NCBI GenBank assembly: GCA_963082875.1
Contig: OY720098.1
Coordinates: 20,522,001 to 20,586,000 of the forward strand
DNA: 64,000 nucleotides
Direction: 5' to 3'
From: Corella eumyota
Taxonomy: Eukaryota; Chordata; Ascidiacea; Phlebobranchia; Corellidae
In this document: piece by piece, positions 25,401-36,161 of the stretch
How the letters are laid out: every line of letters begins with the position of its first letter
How positions within the stretch are numbered: position 1 is the stretch's first letter
Made by a program: the position numbers and the translations under genes
Notes under the pieces: generated by a model
What the model was told of the DNA's origin: nothing
Database searches by the model: none
What the model saw: the letters and a program-made list of their open reading frames with translations, nothing else

Positions 25401-25570
25401 CAAACATGGGGACCTGTATGTTGGGTGACTTTTACCCACAAGAACCTGAACCCAAGGAGGAAATGACTCCGATGCTGACCAGATTGGCAAAAGTTTTTAA
25501 GAAAATGCCGTGGTACCGAAACTACGTTGAGCAGTTCTTGGATTCCTACTTCGGGAAGAGTAAAGTTTAG
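19466..25570 (+). CDS. Secreted multicopper-oxidase-like protein lacking most copper ligands
   Basis: Thirteen exons join in frame to 640 codons: 19466-19532, 19813-19997, 20306-20386, 20592-20726, 21110-21267, 21603-21731, 22197-22398, 22794-23068, 23338-23434, 23698-23812, 24415-24572, 25019-25124 and 25356-25570. Residues 1-16 form a signal peptide. Three cupredoxin domains follow, recognised from FNGQMPGPTMYVKPGDVVTV, AGGMAGMIIVEP, VNGQVLP, EEWTIL and RFVAD. Laccase-type enzymes bind four coppers through four His-rich motifs. Here the first reads QVHGLH (one ligand His kept). The second reads FWYYPD where HxH is expected. The third reads FNTLYMPINH where HPFHIH is expected. The fourth reads EMHSTQNKNK where HCHIEWH is expected. 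Redox activity is therefore unlikely; a binding or structural role is an inference. N-glycosylation sequons (NTT, NIT, NKT) are present. The last ~60 residues are a Pro/Glu- and Lys-containing tail outside the fold. Confidence 0.88.
21758..22032. mobile_element. MITE with TTA target duplication in an oxidase intron
   Basis: The ends are AGGCCTGTTCACACG (from 21761) and its near-perfect inverse CGTGTGAACGGGCCT (to 22029), with TTA on both sides. Subterminal GCGTTGC-type motifs are repeated near both ends. A three-base TTA duplication fits PIF/Harbinger-type transposition. At 269 bases with no coding frame it is non-autonomous. It lies between exons 6 and 7 and leaves splicing signals untouched. 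Confidence 0.8.
23979..24292. repeat. 30-bp minisatellite, about 10 units
   Basis: The unit is ACCCAATAAAAGAGATATTA plus CAACAAGCWT, and it repeats every 30 bases from 24001 to 24292 after a shortened first unit at 23979. Units alternate between ends in GCAT and GCTT. It lies in the intron between oxidase exons 10 and 11. Because 30 is divisible by three it creates a long open frame on the minus strand, which is not a gene. Confidence 0.95.
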
Positions 25571-26279
25571 GTGGAGGTTGATTAAAACGATGTGGAAATA
25601 CTTAACATGTAAAAATTAAAAAAAAAGAATAAATGTTATGTGACAAAAATAATTACAAATTAATAAAGTTCAAATAATAATTTTAAAAAAATTTGATTTT
25701 AAATGTTGAATAAAAATATTTCACCCAAAAAGTGTAAATAAAAACAAAAGATGTAAAACCAGTGAAAATGTGTTAAAGCATTTTTTTAAATTGAATCATA
25801 GAACTAAATTAATAAATCCAAAGTTGTGAACTTAACTAAAATGTTTAAATACTTCAATCAAGTTTTTATTTTTTTTAACTTAAGCATTATTTAAAAATGT
25901 TTATTGAACATTTATAGAACTTTATTTTTAATTTGCATAATAATCTAAAAAAAGAAAACGATTAGTTACCACATTACTAAAAATGCAAAATATTGAATTA
26001 AAAAGCATAATCAAATTAATTACATATTAAAAAAAACTATTCTTAAAATAAAAACAAACTAACTAAGTAACTTCAACTATATTCATGAAAGCCTTAATTG
26101 CATTTACAATAGAAGTATAGTGGTAATTACAATATAGGCTAATGTTAAGTAAACATGCTATAAATAACAATAATACAATATAAACTAAAAATAAAGGTTT
26201 GTTTATTGTAAAAATCTAAAAAAAATTGCTAATTCCTTTTAGAGTGTTTTTGTAATTTAAATAAGCCACATCAATATAA
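25571..26279. other. 3' flank of the oxidase gene
   Basis: This AT-rich stretch contains AATAAA-type signals shortly after the stop at 25570. It is repeated with high similarity at 31382-32067, so it belongs to the duplicated oxidase/Kelch junction. No gene is seen. Confidence 0.7.
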
Positions 26280-26400
26280 TTAAACAACCACCATTTTTGC
26301 ATCACTTATATTCCTTTCTATTCCAGCACCCAATGTCCATTCATTTTTCCCAGGATTGAATTCTTCAATATAATTAACTAAGCGGACAGGGTTTAATGAA
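26280..26400 (-). pseudogene. Orphan terminal Kelch exon downstream of K1
   Basis: The minus strand reads SLNPVRLVNYIEEFNPGKNE and ends in ISDAKMVVV plus stop. This is clearly homologous to the last exon of the array genes (VNSIEVFDPTNNKW to ATMVVV stop) but much more diverged. It begins about 350 bases beyond K1's own stop. It is either a relic of an older array member or an alternative last exon of K1. It has a CTTAG acceptor-like site inside the homologous region. Confidence 0.65.
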
Positions 26401-26753
26401 TTATTGCAAACATCATATTTTTTTAAAATAAATCATAGAAAGTAACACAAATTAAACCTATGAAATTTACCAAAATAACATAAATTCAATGCAAATAAAA
26501 CTTCAAAAGACTAAATTAAAAAAATTACAAAGTAGTTATAAACATTGGTAATAATTTTGATCTAAAATTATAAAATTATATAAAATCAAAAAACATCTAT
26601 AAAATTATATACAAGTATCATGTTATATATTTTTAAGGTTATATTAGTTAAATAATCAATAAAAATAATTTAATATAATTTTAAATGCGTACTTGAAAAA
26701 AGTATTAAAATATTAAATTAACCATTATGACATCACAAATATTAATATTGGCA

Positions 26754-29603
26754 TTAAACAACAACCATTGTTGCCCTATATATTCCCCTTTTTGTTTCAG
26801 CAATGATTGTCCATTTGTTGTTCATAGGATCAAATACTTCAATGGAATTAACTGAATTACCCCTAAATAATAAAACAATAAACCAGAGTTTAATAAATTA
26901 TTACAAACTAAATATTTAGTTTAACTTACCCTTTACCCCAGCCCCCAACAACATAAATCTTGCCATCTACAACTGAGGCACAGTGACCCCATCGAGCCTT
27001 GTTCAGTGGTGTAACTTCTGACCATGTTTTAGTAGAAGTGTTGTATTTGATCACTAATGAAACAGCACCAATGCCTTCTTGACATCCACCTAGAAAAAAT
27101 ATGTTTAAAGTTTTTCAAATATTATTTTTATTTCTATTAAGTTTAATAATTGTTTCTGTTAAAAAATAAATTTTAAGTTAAAGACAATTACAAAAAAAAT
27201 TTACTTTAAAAAAATTTGACTCACCAGTAACTAATATGTGATCATCTAAAACTACAGTTGCATGCAAAATTACATCATATTTCATTGGGGAAATAAGAGA
27301 CCACTTTTGTTCATCAAAATCAAAATATTCTGATGAACTTAAACTTCTATTTTTATCGTTACATCCCCCGATTGCAAATAATTTACCTGAACATGAATAT
27401 TTGGAGTCTTTACTGTTTTTATTGTTTAATTTGTTTACCGCACTGTTTTTTTAAATGTAAACCAAATTAATTAAAATTAAAAATCTAATTAAATCGTTTG
27501 ACATCCTTTTATTGATCGTTAACATAAATTTTTGCAGTCGAAAAAACATTGAAATAATTTACATGAAATTTTCTACGTTTACCTTTTACAGCAAGCAATG
27601 CATGTTCTCTACGTGGAACAATCATGTCAGGAATATTTCCTCTTTTATTTGTCCTCACATCCAAGAATTCCCCATTTGATAAAGTAATATCATTTTTATC
27701 CCAGCCTCCAGTTGTGTAAATACAATCTAGAACAATAATTTACAAGATTAAAAATACTCTACAAAACCCTTAAAAAACTAAAAAATGTTTTAATTAAAAA
27801 GACCATTAATTAGTTTTTAAGTATATTTATTTTTTACCTTAAAATATTATATTTATTCTAACTAAATTGTCTGAATAAAATCTATAGCACTTTAAAACTA
27901 AATAAATTTTTAAAGTACAAGTTTAATTTCTTTTTCTTAAAAATGCAAAAGTTTATAAACCAACCATTTATGACAGCTGATGATGCATACAACCGAGCTT
28001 GTTTCATTTGAGGTTCAACTTTCCATTGTGGATCTACTTCACCTAACTTTAAACTCTCAACAGAGGATTTATCCCAACCTCCCATGACGAAAACTTGTTT
28101 GTTGACAACAGCAGATGTAGCTCCACACCTTTCTTCATTTAATTCCTTCAAATATATACCCTGTTACATTCTTCAAATTTATAAATAAGTTATTTATAAC
28201 AAAAACAAATAAATATATTTAAAACTAACTTACTGGCATTGGGTTCCATTTTTTTGTAATGGTGTCAAACAAAATAGCTTCCTTTTTAAAATTAGATCCT
28301 CCCATAATAAGTAACTTTGTTGAAGCTACAAAATCTATATAATCAACCGAATATAAACATAAAATTTATGCCTATAGGATATATAAGATATATATATAAA
28401 TTAAATTATATTAAAATTGAAGCAACAATTTGTCTAGTTTAAAATTAATTAAAAATATTTTTACTCTTTATATCAACAAAAAACTGTTATACAAAATTTG
28501 ACACTGTCCATAGAACAAAGACAATTTTTAATTTCATTATTGCGCATAAATAAAGCTAAGTTAAACTTATTTTAATAATTACCAACCTTTAGCATTTTCT
28601 TTTGGCGAAACTAAATTAACCAAAGCAGAGATAAGTATTTGATTACACTCCAAAGATTTCATTATCAAATCCTACAAACAAGTTTGTACAAAACGTTTTT
28701 TTTATTTTTTGTAAAATAACTTTATCCTCAATGTGAAAGGTCGACTCCACGACACACATAGAGTACTGTCAGTTGCAATAAAATATTTATAACTAAACTG
28801 ACCTCTTTCATAACAACTTGTTGTAGAAATTCTCTGTCAAATTTAAGAAGATCAAGAGATTGAAACAATTGGTTAACATGTTTCTGTCGTTCATTGCTGT
28901 CATGTTTTATCCAATTCATCATCGCATTGTAAATGACCTTTTCAGATGAAACCTGAAGTTGGTAAGTATTTGAATATTTAATATATAAAAGTTAATTTGT
29001 TAAGGTTACAACAGAACTTATTCACTTAAAAAAAATTAAAAAATATCTCTCGCCTTTTTTTCTTTTAATTTTAGAATAGAAAGCAAATCTTCAAAACAAA
29101 GTTTGATAAATTCTTGCTTTGATGCAACCTTTTCAAAATTCTCAGCAATCATTTTCTGGGCTCCTTGCTTTAAGTTTTCAAGGTTGTATCTTTGAGAATA
29201 AGCCAGCATGGTTAAACAATTCTCAACATCAACAATAGTTTGCAGAAATCTTCCACAAAACTTTCGAAGTTCTAAATATATAATACGTTGTAATTTCAAG
29301 GTTAAAACTATAATATTATCAATCTTACTGTTAATTTGTAGATAATCTGCTGCTTCCATAATCTCGAAGACATTTTCTTCAGTTATCAGGATTTTTGCAG
29401 TGTAGGCATAATCTAAAATAAGTTCCATAATTTCCGAGCTTATTCCTTGGATCTTTACAATGGGATTGTATTTCTCTCTCATCTGTAAAAACATGATTTC
29501 TTATAAAACTAATTTATTTTTGTGAAAATTACACTCTTTAAATATTTAACTCTTTAAATATTTTATCAGTATGACCACTGTTAAATTCTTGACTTCGAAC
29601 CAT
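26754..29603 (-). pseudogene. K1: BTB-BACK-Kelch gene copy lacking exon 2
   Basis: The start codon is at 29603 (MVRSQEFNSGHTDKIF). The end of exon 1 with its donor and the whole of exon 2, the N-terminal half of the BTB fold, are missing. After the remnant the frame stops, and the sequence jumps to the intron before exon 3 (29482-29329). Exons 3-12 are all present: the BTB C-terminal half, BACK, and six Kelch blades (for example FVMGGWDKSS, IYTTGGWDKN, LFAIGGCNDK, YVVGGWGKG). The exon 4 donor is the poor GCGAGA. A SINE fragment lies between exons 5 and 6. Transcription is possible, but a normal BTB adaptor cannot be made. A local assembly loss cannot be excluded. Confidence 0.8.
28718..28777 (-). 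mobile_element. SINE tail fragment in K1 intron 5
   Basis: TTTATCCTCAATGTGAAAGG followed by TCGACTCC and CATAGAGTACTGTCAGTT matches the tail of the SINE at 9168-9424. The same fragment occupies the same intron in K5 and K8, so it predates their separation. Confidence 0.7.
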
Positions 29604-29783
29604 TTTTAACAAATTAACAATAAAATAAAAAACTAAAATAAATAAATTTACAGTAATTGTATGTTTTAAATTTACAGTAATTGTATATTAACAATACACT
29701 AAATCATTAAAAATAAGTTGTTATTTTTGAGTCAAAAAAATTAAAATATAAGTAACAATGTAATTAAAACAACCCTAATAATA

Positions 29784-29995
29784 TCACTGCTCTCATGTTG
29801 CAGCGCCCTTGAGTAAGACGCTAGAAACAGTATAAACTTCTGCTAAGCCAGCACTTAATCAGCAGCATAATTACCAGGCAATTATAATCTATAAAATTCC
29901 AAACTGCTAAAATCAACTCGAGACTGGGTTAGGGTAATATTTGTTACTTAATGTTTAGGTCGCGCATACAACTTTCCCACATCGAGGATAAAGAT
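29784..29995 (+). mobile_element. SINE copy upstream of K1
   Basis: On the plus strand it carries GCTAAGCCAGCACTTAATCA, AACTCGAGACTGGGTTAGGG and the terminal CACATCGAGGATAAAGATAT of the family at 6835-7110. The tRNA-like head is truncated. It lies between K1 and the duplicated oxidase exons. Confidence 0.75.
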
Positions 29996-30805
29996 ATATA
30001 CAAAAATATATATATTTAAACTAAACAGTAAGTTTTAAAATATTACAAAAAATAGCCTGAAACTTAATAAAAAAACAAAGTGCCAGAATCTCATATTTAC
30101 AAACTTTAAATACAAACTAACTTTTTATTGGAAAACAGTTCTTTTTAGTTTAACTTATAATCCAAATAACAAACAAAACAATTACAACTCAACTTTAACT
30201 ACACACTTTCTCAAAAATATATATAAAAAACATATAAATAAACAAACATATTAGCAGTTAGCCCGTTTAAAAACTCTTTATATGAAAATTGCATAGTTTG
30301 TTACAAACTTATAAATATATAAATAATAATAAGTAAAAAGTTTAAATTAAGAATTTCGATTGCCAAAAAAATTATTTTGCTGACCTGCAAAATTCGGGAA
30401 ATTATGAGTCGGGGAATCACCGATGAAAAAAGAATTTTTAAAAAATATATAGACATCATATATTTTAAATTAATTTTTTTGTTTATTTTTCTTTTTTATT
30501 CTTTGCTTACCTCTATAATTTAAATAATTTTAATAAATAAAAAAATTTTATTACATTTATTAATTTAACAACATAATTAAAATATAAATTTTTATTTTTT
30601 CTGTAAATTTTTTGAAGAGAAGTGTTTAAAAATTTAAGATTTTTTTTAAATCAACGTTTTTACTAATATCACACCAAAATACAACAACATGTCAATAGTG
30701 AGAATTAAACTTTAGGTATTTGGTTTCAAAAATATGTTTACTGTTTCACTGCCGTCAATCAAATGTCCCAAAAATATTTTTCAGAATATTTTTTTAAATG
30801 TTTAG
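29996..30805. other. AT-rich spacer with no recognised feature
   Basis: This joins the upstream flank of K1 to the duplicated oxidase exons, so the breakpoint of the segmental duplication must lie here, probably near 30790. No coding, RNA or repeat signal was seen. Confidence 0.5.
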
Positions 30806-31381
30806 AGTTTGATTCCATTAAGGTCCAATTTAAGATGCATTTAACTTAAAACAAAAACATAAGTGTGGTTGTTTCTTACTTAGGCAACGTCAAAGACTAA
30901 TATAACACAAGTTTGCTGACTTAATTTGTTCTTGTATTTTAATTTTGTTTTCGTACATTAGATTTATCTTTCATTAAGTAATAATATACTTTAAATGATG
31001 TGTAAATACTTTTAAACATTTTTTTTTGAAAAGTTAATTTTTTAGATTTTATAATACTTTTTTTTAGTTTATAAAATTAAAATATAAGACTTTACTATAG
31101 CCTACATGTTTAGCCTACAAACTCATGTTTTAGGTTTTGGTTTTATTCTTTAAAATTATTTCTTAGGTTTCGTATTTCCCCCTGTGACTGACCCATACCA
31201 GTTTGTTGTCACTAACATGGGGACCTGTATGTTGGGTGACTTTTACCCACAAGAACCTGAACCCAAGGAGGAAATGACCCCAATGCTGACCAGATTAGCA
31301 AAAGTTTTTAAGAAAATGCCGTGGTACCGAAACTACGTTGAGCAGTTCTTGGATTCCTACTTCGGGAGGAGTAAAGTTTAG
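30806..31381 (+). pseudogene. Duplicated last two exons of the oxidase-like gene
   Basis: 31167-31381 copies oxidase exon 13 (25356-25570) at exactly the same length of 215 bases, with its TTCTTAG acceptor. The protein differs by about two residues (V-F to V-F/I near the start and Lys to Arg in FGRSKV), and four of the substitutions are silent. The preceding copy of exon 12 (about 30806-30895) is decayed, with a stop and missing sequence. No other oxidase exon is present nearby. It is a by-product of tandem duplication, or possibly a far alternative last exon for the real gene; the latter would require splicing across K1, which lies on the other strand. Confidence 0.8.
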
Positions 31382-32067
31382 GTGGAGGTTGATTAAAATG
31401 ATGTGGAAATACTTAACAGGTAAAAATTAAAAAAGCATAAATGTTATGTGACAAAAAATAATGACAAATTAATAAAGTTCAAATAATAATTTTAAAAAAA
31501 ATGATTTTAAATGTTGAATAAAAATATTTCACCAAAAAAAGTGTAAATAAATAAATGATGTAAAACCAGTAGAAATGTGTTAAAGCATTTTTTTTTTTAA
31601 ATTGAATCATAGAACTAATTTAATAAATCCGAAGTTGTGAACTTAACTAAAATGTTTAAATACTTTAACCAAGTTTTTATTTTTTTAACTTAGGCATTAT
31701 TTAAAAATATTTATTGAACATTTATAAGACTTTATTTTTAGTTAATAATCTGAAAAAAAGAAAACGATTATGTTACCACATTACTAAAAATGCAATATAT
31801 TGAAAAGCAAAATCAAATTAATTACATATTAAAAAAATTAATAAAACTAACTAAGTAACTGCGATTATATTCTTAAAATCCTTAATTGCAAATACAATAG
31901 TAGTGTAGTGGTAATTACAATATAGGCTAATGTTAATCTAATATGCTATAAATAACAATAATACAATATAAACTAAAAATTAAGTTTTGTTCATTGTGAA
32001 AATCTAAAAAAAATTGCGAATTCGTTTTAGAGTGTTTTTGTGATTTGAATAAACCACATCAATATAA

Positions 32068-32190
32068 TCAAACAACTACCATTTTTGCATCACTTATATT
32101 CCTTTCTATTCCAGAACCCAATGTCCATTCATTTTTCCCAGGATTGAGTTTTTCAATATAATTAACTAAGCGGACAGGGTTTAATGAATT
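32068..32190 (-). pseudogene. Orphan terminal Kelch exon downstream of K2
   Basis: This is a copy of the orphan exon at 26280-26400: the minus strand reads SLNPVRLVNYIEKLNPGKNE and ends ISDAKMVVV plus stop. It was duplicated together with the oxidase 3' flank. Its frame remains open through 64 codons, but it has no visible partner exons apart from K2. Confidence 0.65.
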
Positions 32191-32529
32191 ATTGCAAACA
32201 TCATATTTTTTAAAAATAAAACTATGGAAAGAAACACAAATTAAACCTATGAAATTTACCAAAATAACATAAATTCAATGAAAAGTAGTTACAAACATTG
32301 GTAATAATTTTGAACCAAAATCACACGAATTTTATAAAATTATATAAAATCAAAAAACATCTATAAAATTATATACAGATATCATGTTATATATTTTTAA
32401 GGTTATATTAGTTAAATAATCAATAAAAGTAATTTAATATAATTTTATGAGTGCGTACTTGTTACGTGGTTAAAAAAGTATTAAAATAATAAATTAACCA
32501 TTATGACATCACAAATATTCTGTTTGGTA

Positions 32530-35500
32530 TTAAACAACAACCATTGTTGCCTGAAATATTTCTCTTTTTGTTTCAGCAATGATTGTCCACTTGTTGTTTG
32601 TGGGATCAAATACTTCAATGGAATTAACTGGACTCTTTAACCTAAATAATAAAACAATAAACCAGAGTTTAATAAATTTTAACAAAATAAATATTTAGTT
32701 TAACTTACTTATCCCACCCGCCCAGCACATAAATCTCGCCATCTACAACTGAGGCACAGTGACCATATCGAGCCTTGTTCAGTGGTGCAACTTCAAACCA
32801 TGTATCAGTAATAATGTTGTATTTAATCACTGATGAAACTGGACCAATGACATCTTTCCATCCACCTAGAAAAAAATATGTTTAAAGTTTTTTAAATTTT
32901 AATTTGATTTGGATAAAAAAAATTCAACAAGTAATAATTTTATTTTTATTTCTACTAAATTTAATAATTGTCTGTGTTAAAAAATAAATTTTAAGTTAAA
33001 GACAATTACAAAAAAAATTTACTTTAAAAAAATTTGACTCACCAGTAACTAATATGTGGTCATTTAAAACTACAGCTGCATGCTTATTAATACCATATTT
33101 CATTGAAAAAATAAGAGACCACTTTTGTTTATCAAAATCAAAACATTCTGATAAATTCAATCTTTTATTTTTATCATTACATCCCCCAATTGCAAATAAT
33201 TTACCTGAACATTAATATTTAGAGTCTTTACCGTTTTTATTGTATAATTTGTTTACCGCACCGTTTTTTTAAATCTAAACCAAATTAATTAAAATTAAAT
33301 ATTTAATTAAATCGTTTAACATCTTTTTATTGATCGTTAACATAAATTTTTGCAGTTGAAAGAACATTGAAATAATTTACATGAAATTTTGTATGTTTAC
33401 CTTTTGCAGCAAGTAATTCATGTTCTCTACGTGGAACAATCATGTCAGGAATATTTCCTCTTTTATTTGTCTTCACATCCAAGAATTCCCCACTTGATAA
33501 AGTAAAATTATTCTTATCGATGCCTCCAGTTGTGTAAATACAATCTACAACAATAATTACTAAGATTTAAAATACTATACAAAACAAAACCTTACAAAAC
33601 TAAAAGATGTTTTAATTTAAAAGACCATTAATTAGTTTTTAAGTATATTTATTTTTTTTTACCTTAAAATATAATATTTATTCTAGACTCAAAATATGTG
33701 AATAAAATCTATACCACTTTAAAACTAAATAAATTTCTAAAGTACAAAGTTAATTTATTTTTCTTGAAAGTGCAAAAGTTTATAAACTAACCATTTATGA
33801 CAGCTGATGATGCAAACCACCGAGCTTGTTTCATTGGACTTTCAACTTTCCATTGTGGATCTACTTCATCTAACTTTAAACTCTCAACAGAATATTTCAT
33901 CCACCCTCCCATTATGAAAACTTGTTTGTTGACAAGCAACAACTGTTAGCACAAGAAATTATAAAACATTTAGACTCTTCAATTAAAATACAATCCAATA
34001 TATTTAAAACTAACATACTGGCATTGGAGTCCATTGTTGGGTAACAGTGTTAAACAAAATAGCCTCCTTTTTATAACTCTCCCCTCCCATAATAAGTAAC
34101 TTTGCTGGATCTGCAATTTCAATGTTAAAATAATGTTATTTAAAAAAAATGAAAAAAAAATAAAACATTTAGGTAGAATAATTAAACGGTTTGGTTTACT
34201 TTTTAACTAAAACAAAATTTTTTTCTAGTTTATGGTACATATAATTAAAAATAAATCACAAATCTTATAAAGTTAGATTTAATATTTTTTATTCATCCAC
34301 AAAAATATTTAACTAAAGTTTTATAAATAAATATTAGTTGACCTTTTTTTTCTGGTGGGGCAAAATTAACCAAAGCAAAAAGAAGTAAATGAGAACATTC
34401 CAAAGATTTCATTATCAAATCCTGCAAACAAGTTTGTACCAAGTGTTATTTTAATATTAACATTTCAAATCTTTTAATAAAATATTTTTAACTGAACTGA
34501 CCTCTTTCATTACAACTTGTTGTAGAAATTCTCTGCTTAATTTAGGAAGATCAAGAGATTGAAACAATTGGTTAACATGTTTCTGTCGTTCATTGCTGTC
34601 ATGTTTTATCCAATTCATCATCGCATTGTAAATCACCTTTTCAGATGAAACCTGAAGTTGTGCATATTATTAAGGATTTTAAATATAAAAATCAATTTGC
34701 TAGGTTTGTAACTCAACTTTGTTATCTAAAAAACTACTAAAAAATAATTTTCTTGCCTTTTTTTCTTTTAGTTTCAGAATAGAAATCAAATCCTCGAAAC
34801 AAAGTTTGATAAATTCTTGCTTTGATGCAACCTTTTCAAAATTATCAGCAATCATTTTCTGGGCTCCTTGCTTTAAGTTTTCAAGGTTGCATCTTTGAGA
34901 ATAAGCCAGCATGGTTAAACAATTCTCAACATCAACAATGGTTTGCAGAAATCCTCCACAAAACTTGCGAAGTTCTAAATATATAATACGTTGTAATTTT
35001 AAGGTAAAAACTATAATATTATCAATCTTACTGTTAATTTGTAGATAATCTGCTGCTTCCATAATCTCAAAGACATTGTCTTCAGTTATTAGGATTTTTG
35101 CAGTGTAGGCATAATCTAAAATAAGTTCCATAATTTCCGAGCTTATTCCTTGGATCTTTACAATGGGATTGTATTTCTCTCTCATCTGTAAAACCATAAA
35201 TCAAGTTGACTAAACTCTTATATTTGCTTGAAAATTATTTATTATAAGGACACTATAATTTCTAATAAAACTATTTTGTAATAAAACACATTTAATTATC
35301 ATGTTATATTAGTTAACTATCATTAGAAGTTTTTAGAATGTTTTATTTTACCTCAGTTGTAAACATTGTTCCAAAAAAAACACAGAAAAATCCAAGAATG
35401 TTTTTGTGAGCAGAATGCTCCTTCTTACCATCATTGATTATGACATCACAATAATCTTTGTCTTCATTTCTATCTCTGACATGAAAAACGGTAAATTATC

Positions 35501-35648
35501 TTTAAGCAACTTATTTTAAGGTATAAATATTTTATTACACATTATTGAATTTTACTTTAAATTAAAACTAGTTGTAGTTTACAAACCTGTTTAACTCTTC
35601 AAATATTTTATCAGTATGGCCACTGTTAAATTCTTGACTTCGAACCAT
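32530..35648 (-). pseudogene. K2: BTB-BACK-Kelch gene copy with half of exon 8 deleted
   Basis: Exons 1-7 read normally: start at 35648, exon 2 from 35475, exon 3 from about 35184, exon 4 with a GC donor (AAG|GCAAGA), exon 5 from about 34653, exon 6 from about 34421 and exon 7 ending near 34018. Exon 8 then lacks its first half and its acceptor. GTTGTCAAC is fused directly to intron sequence that in K5 and K6 lies upstream of exon 8 (TGCTAACAGTTGTTG). The remaining part begins at VNKQVFIMGGWMKYS. Exons 9-12 are intact and end in IFQATMVVV. Skipping exon 8 would shift the frame because that exon is 181 bases long, so blade 2 and everything after it are probably lost. Confidence 0.8.
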
Positions 35649-36161
35649 TTTCAACAAATTTAAACAACATTAACAACAAACCTAAAATCTTAAAACAAAA
35701 TTATGGTTAGTAAAACTACAGTGGTTAGAGATGCAAAAAAGAAATACATTAGATATTAAATTATGTTAATTAAAGAAAAAGATGACACATTTAATTTATA
35801 AAATAGTCCTAATTTAAAAACATAAATTCAATGCAAATAATATTTTAAAAGAATCAATTAGAAAAAAAAGAGATTATAACCATTGGTGGTCAATTTTAAA
35901 CTAAAATTAAACAGTTATATAGAATTATACAAAATAAAAAAATTAATAAAATTATCTACAGATATCAGGTTAAATATTTTACAGGTTTTTAATAGTTTAA
36001 ATAATCTATTAAAAAATTTTGAATAATTTTTAAATGCATAAATTTTAAATATTGTTTTAAAACAACCACAAAAATATTCTTAAAATGTACTTGTTATGTG
36101 GTTAAAAAAGTATTAAAATAATAAATTAACCATTATGACATCACAAATATAAATATTGGTA
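35649..36161. other. K2-K3 spacer, conserved array intergenic unit
   Basis: The spacer is about 510 bases and AT-rich. It shares long blocks with the K4/K5, K5/K6, K7/K8 and K8/K9 spacers, such as AAGATGACACATTTAATTTA and AACATAAATTCAATGCAAAT. It should hold the K2 promoter or leader. Near the ATG it carries the conserved 3' splice-like TTTTGTTTTAAGATTTTAG. Confidence 0.7.
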
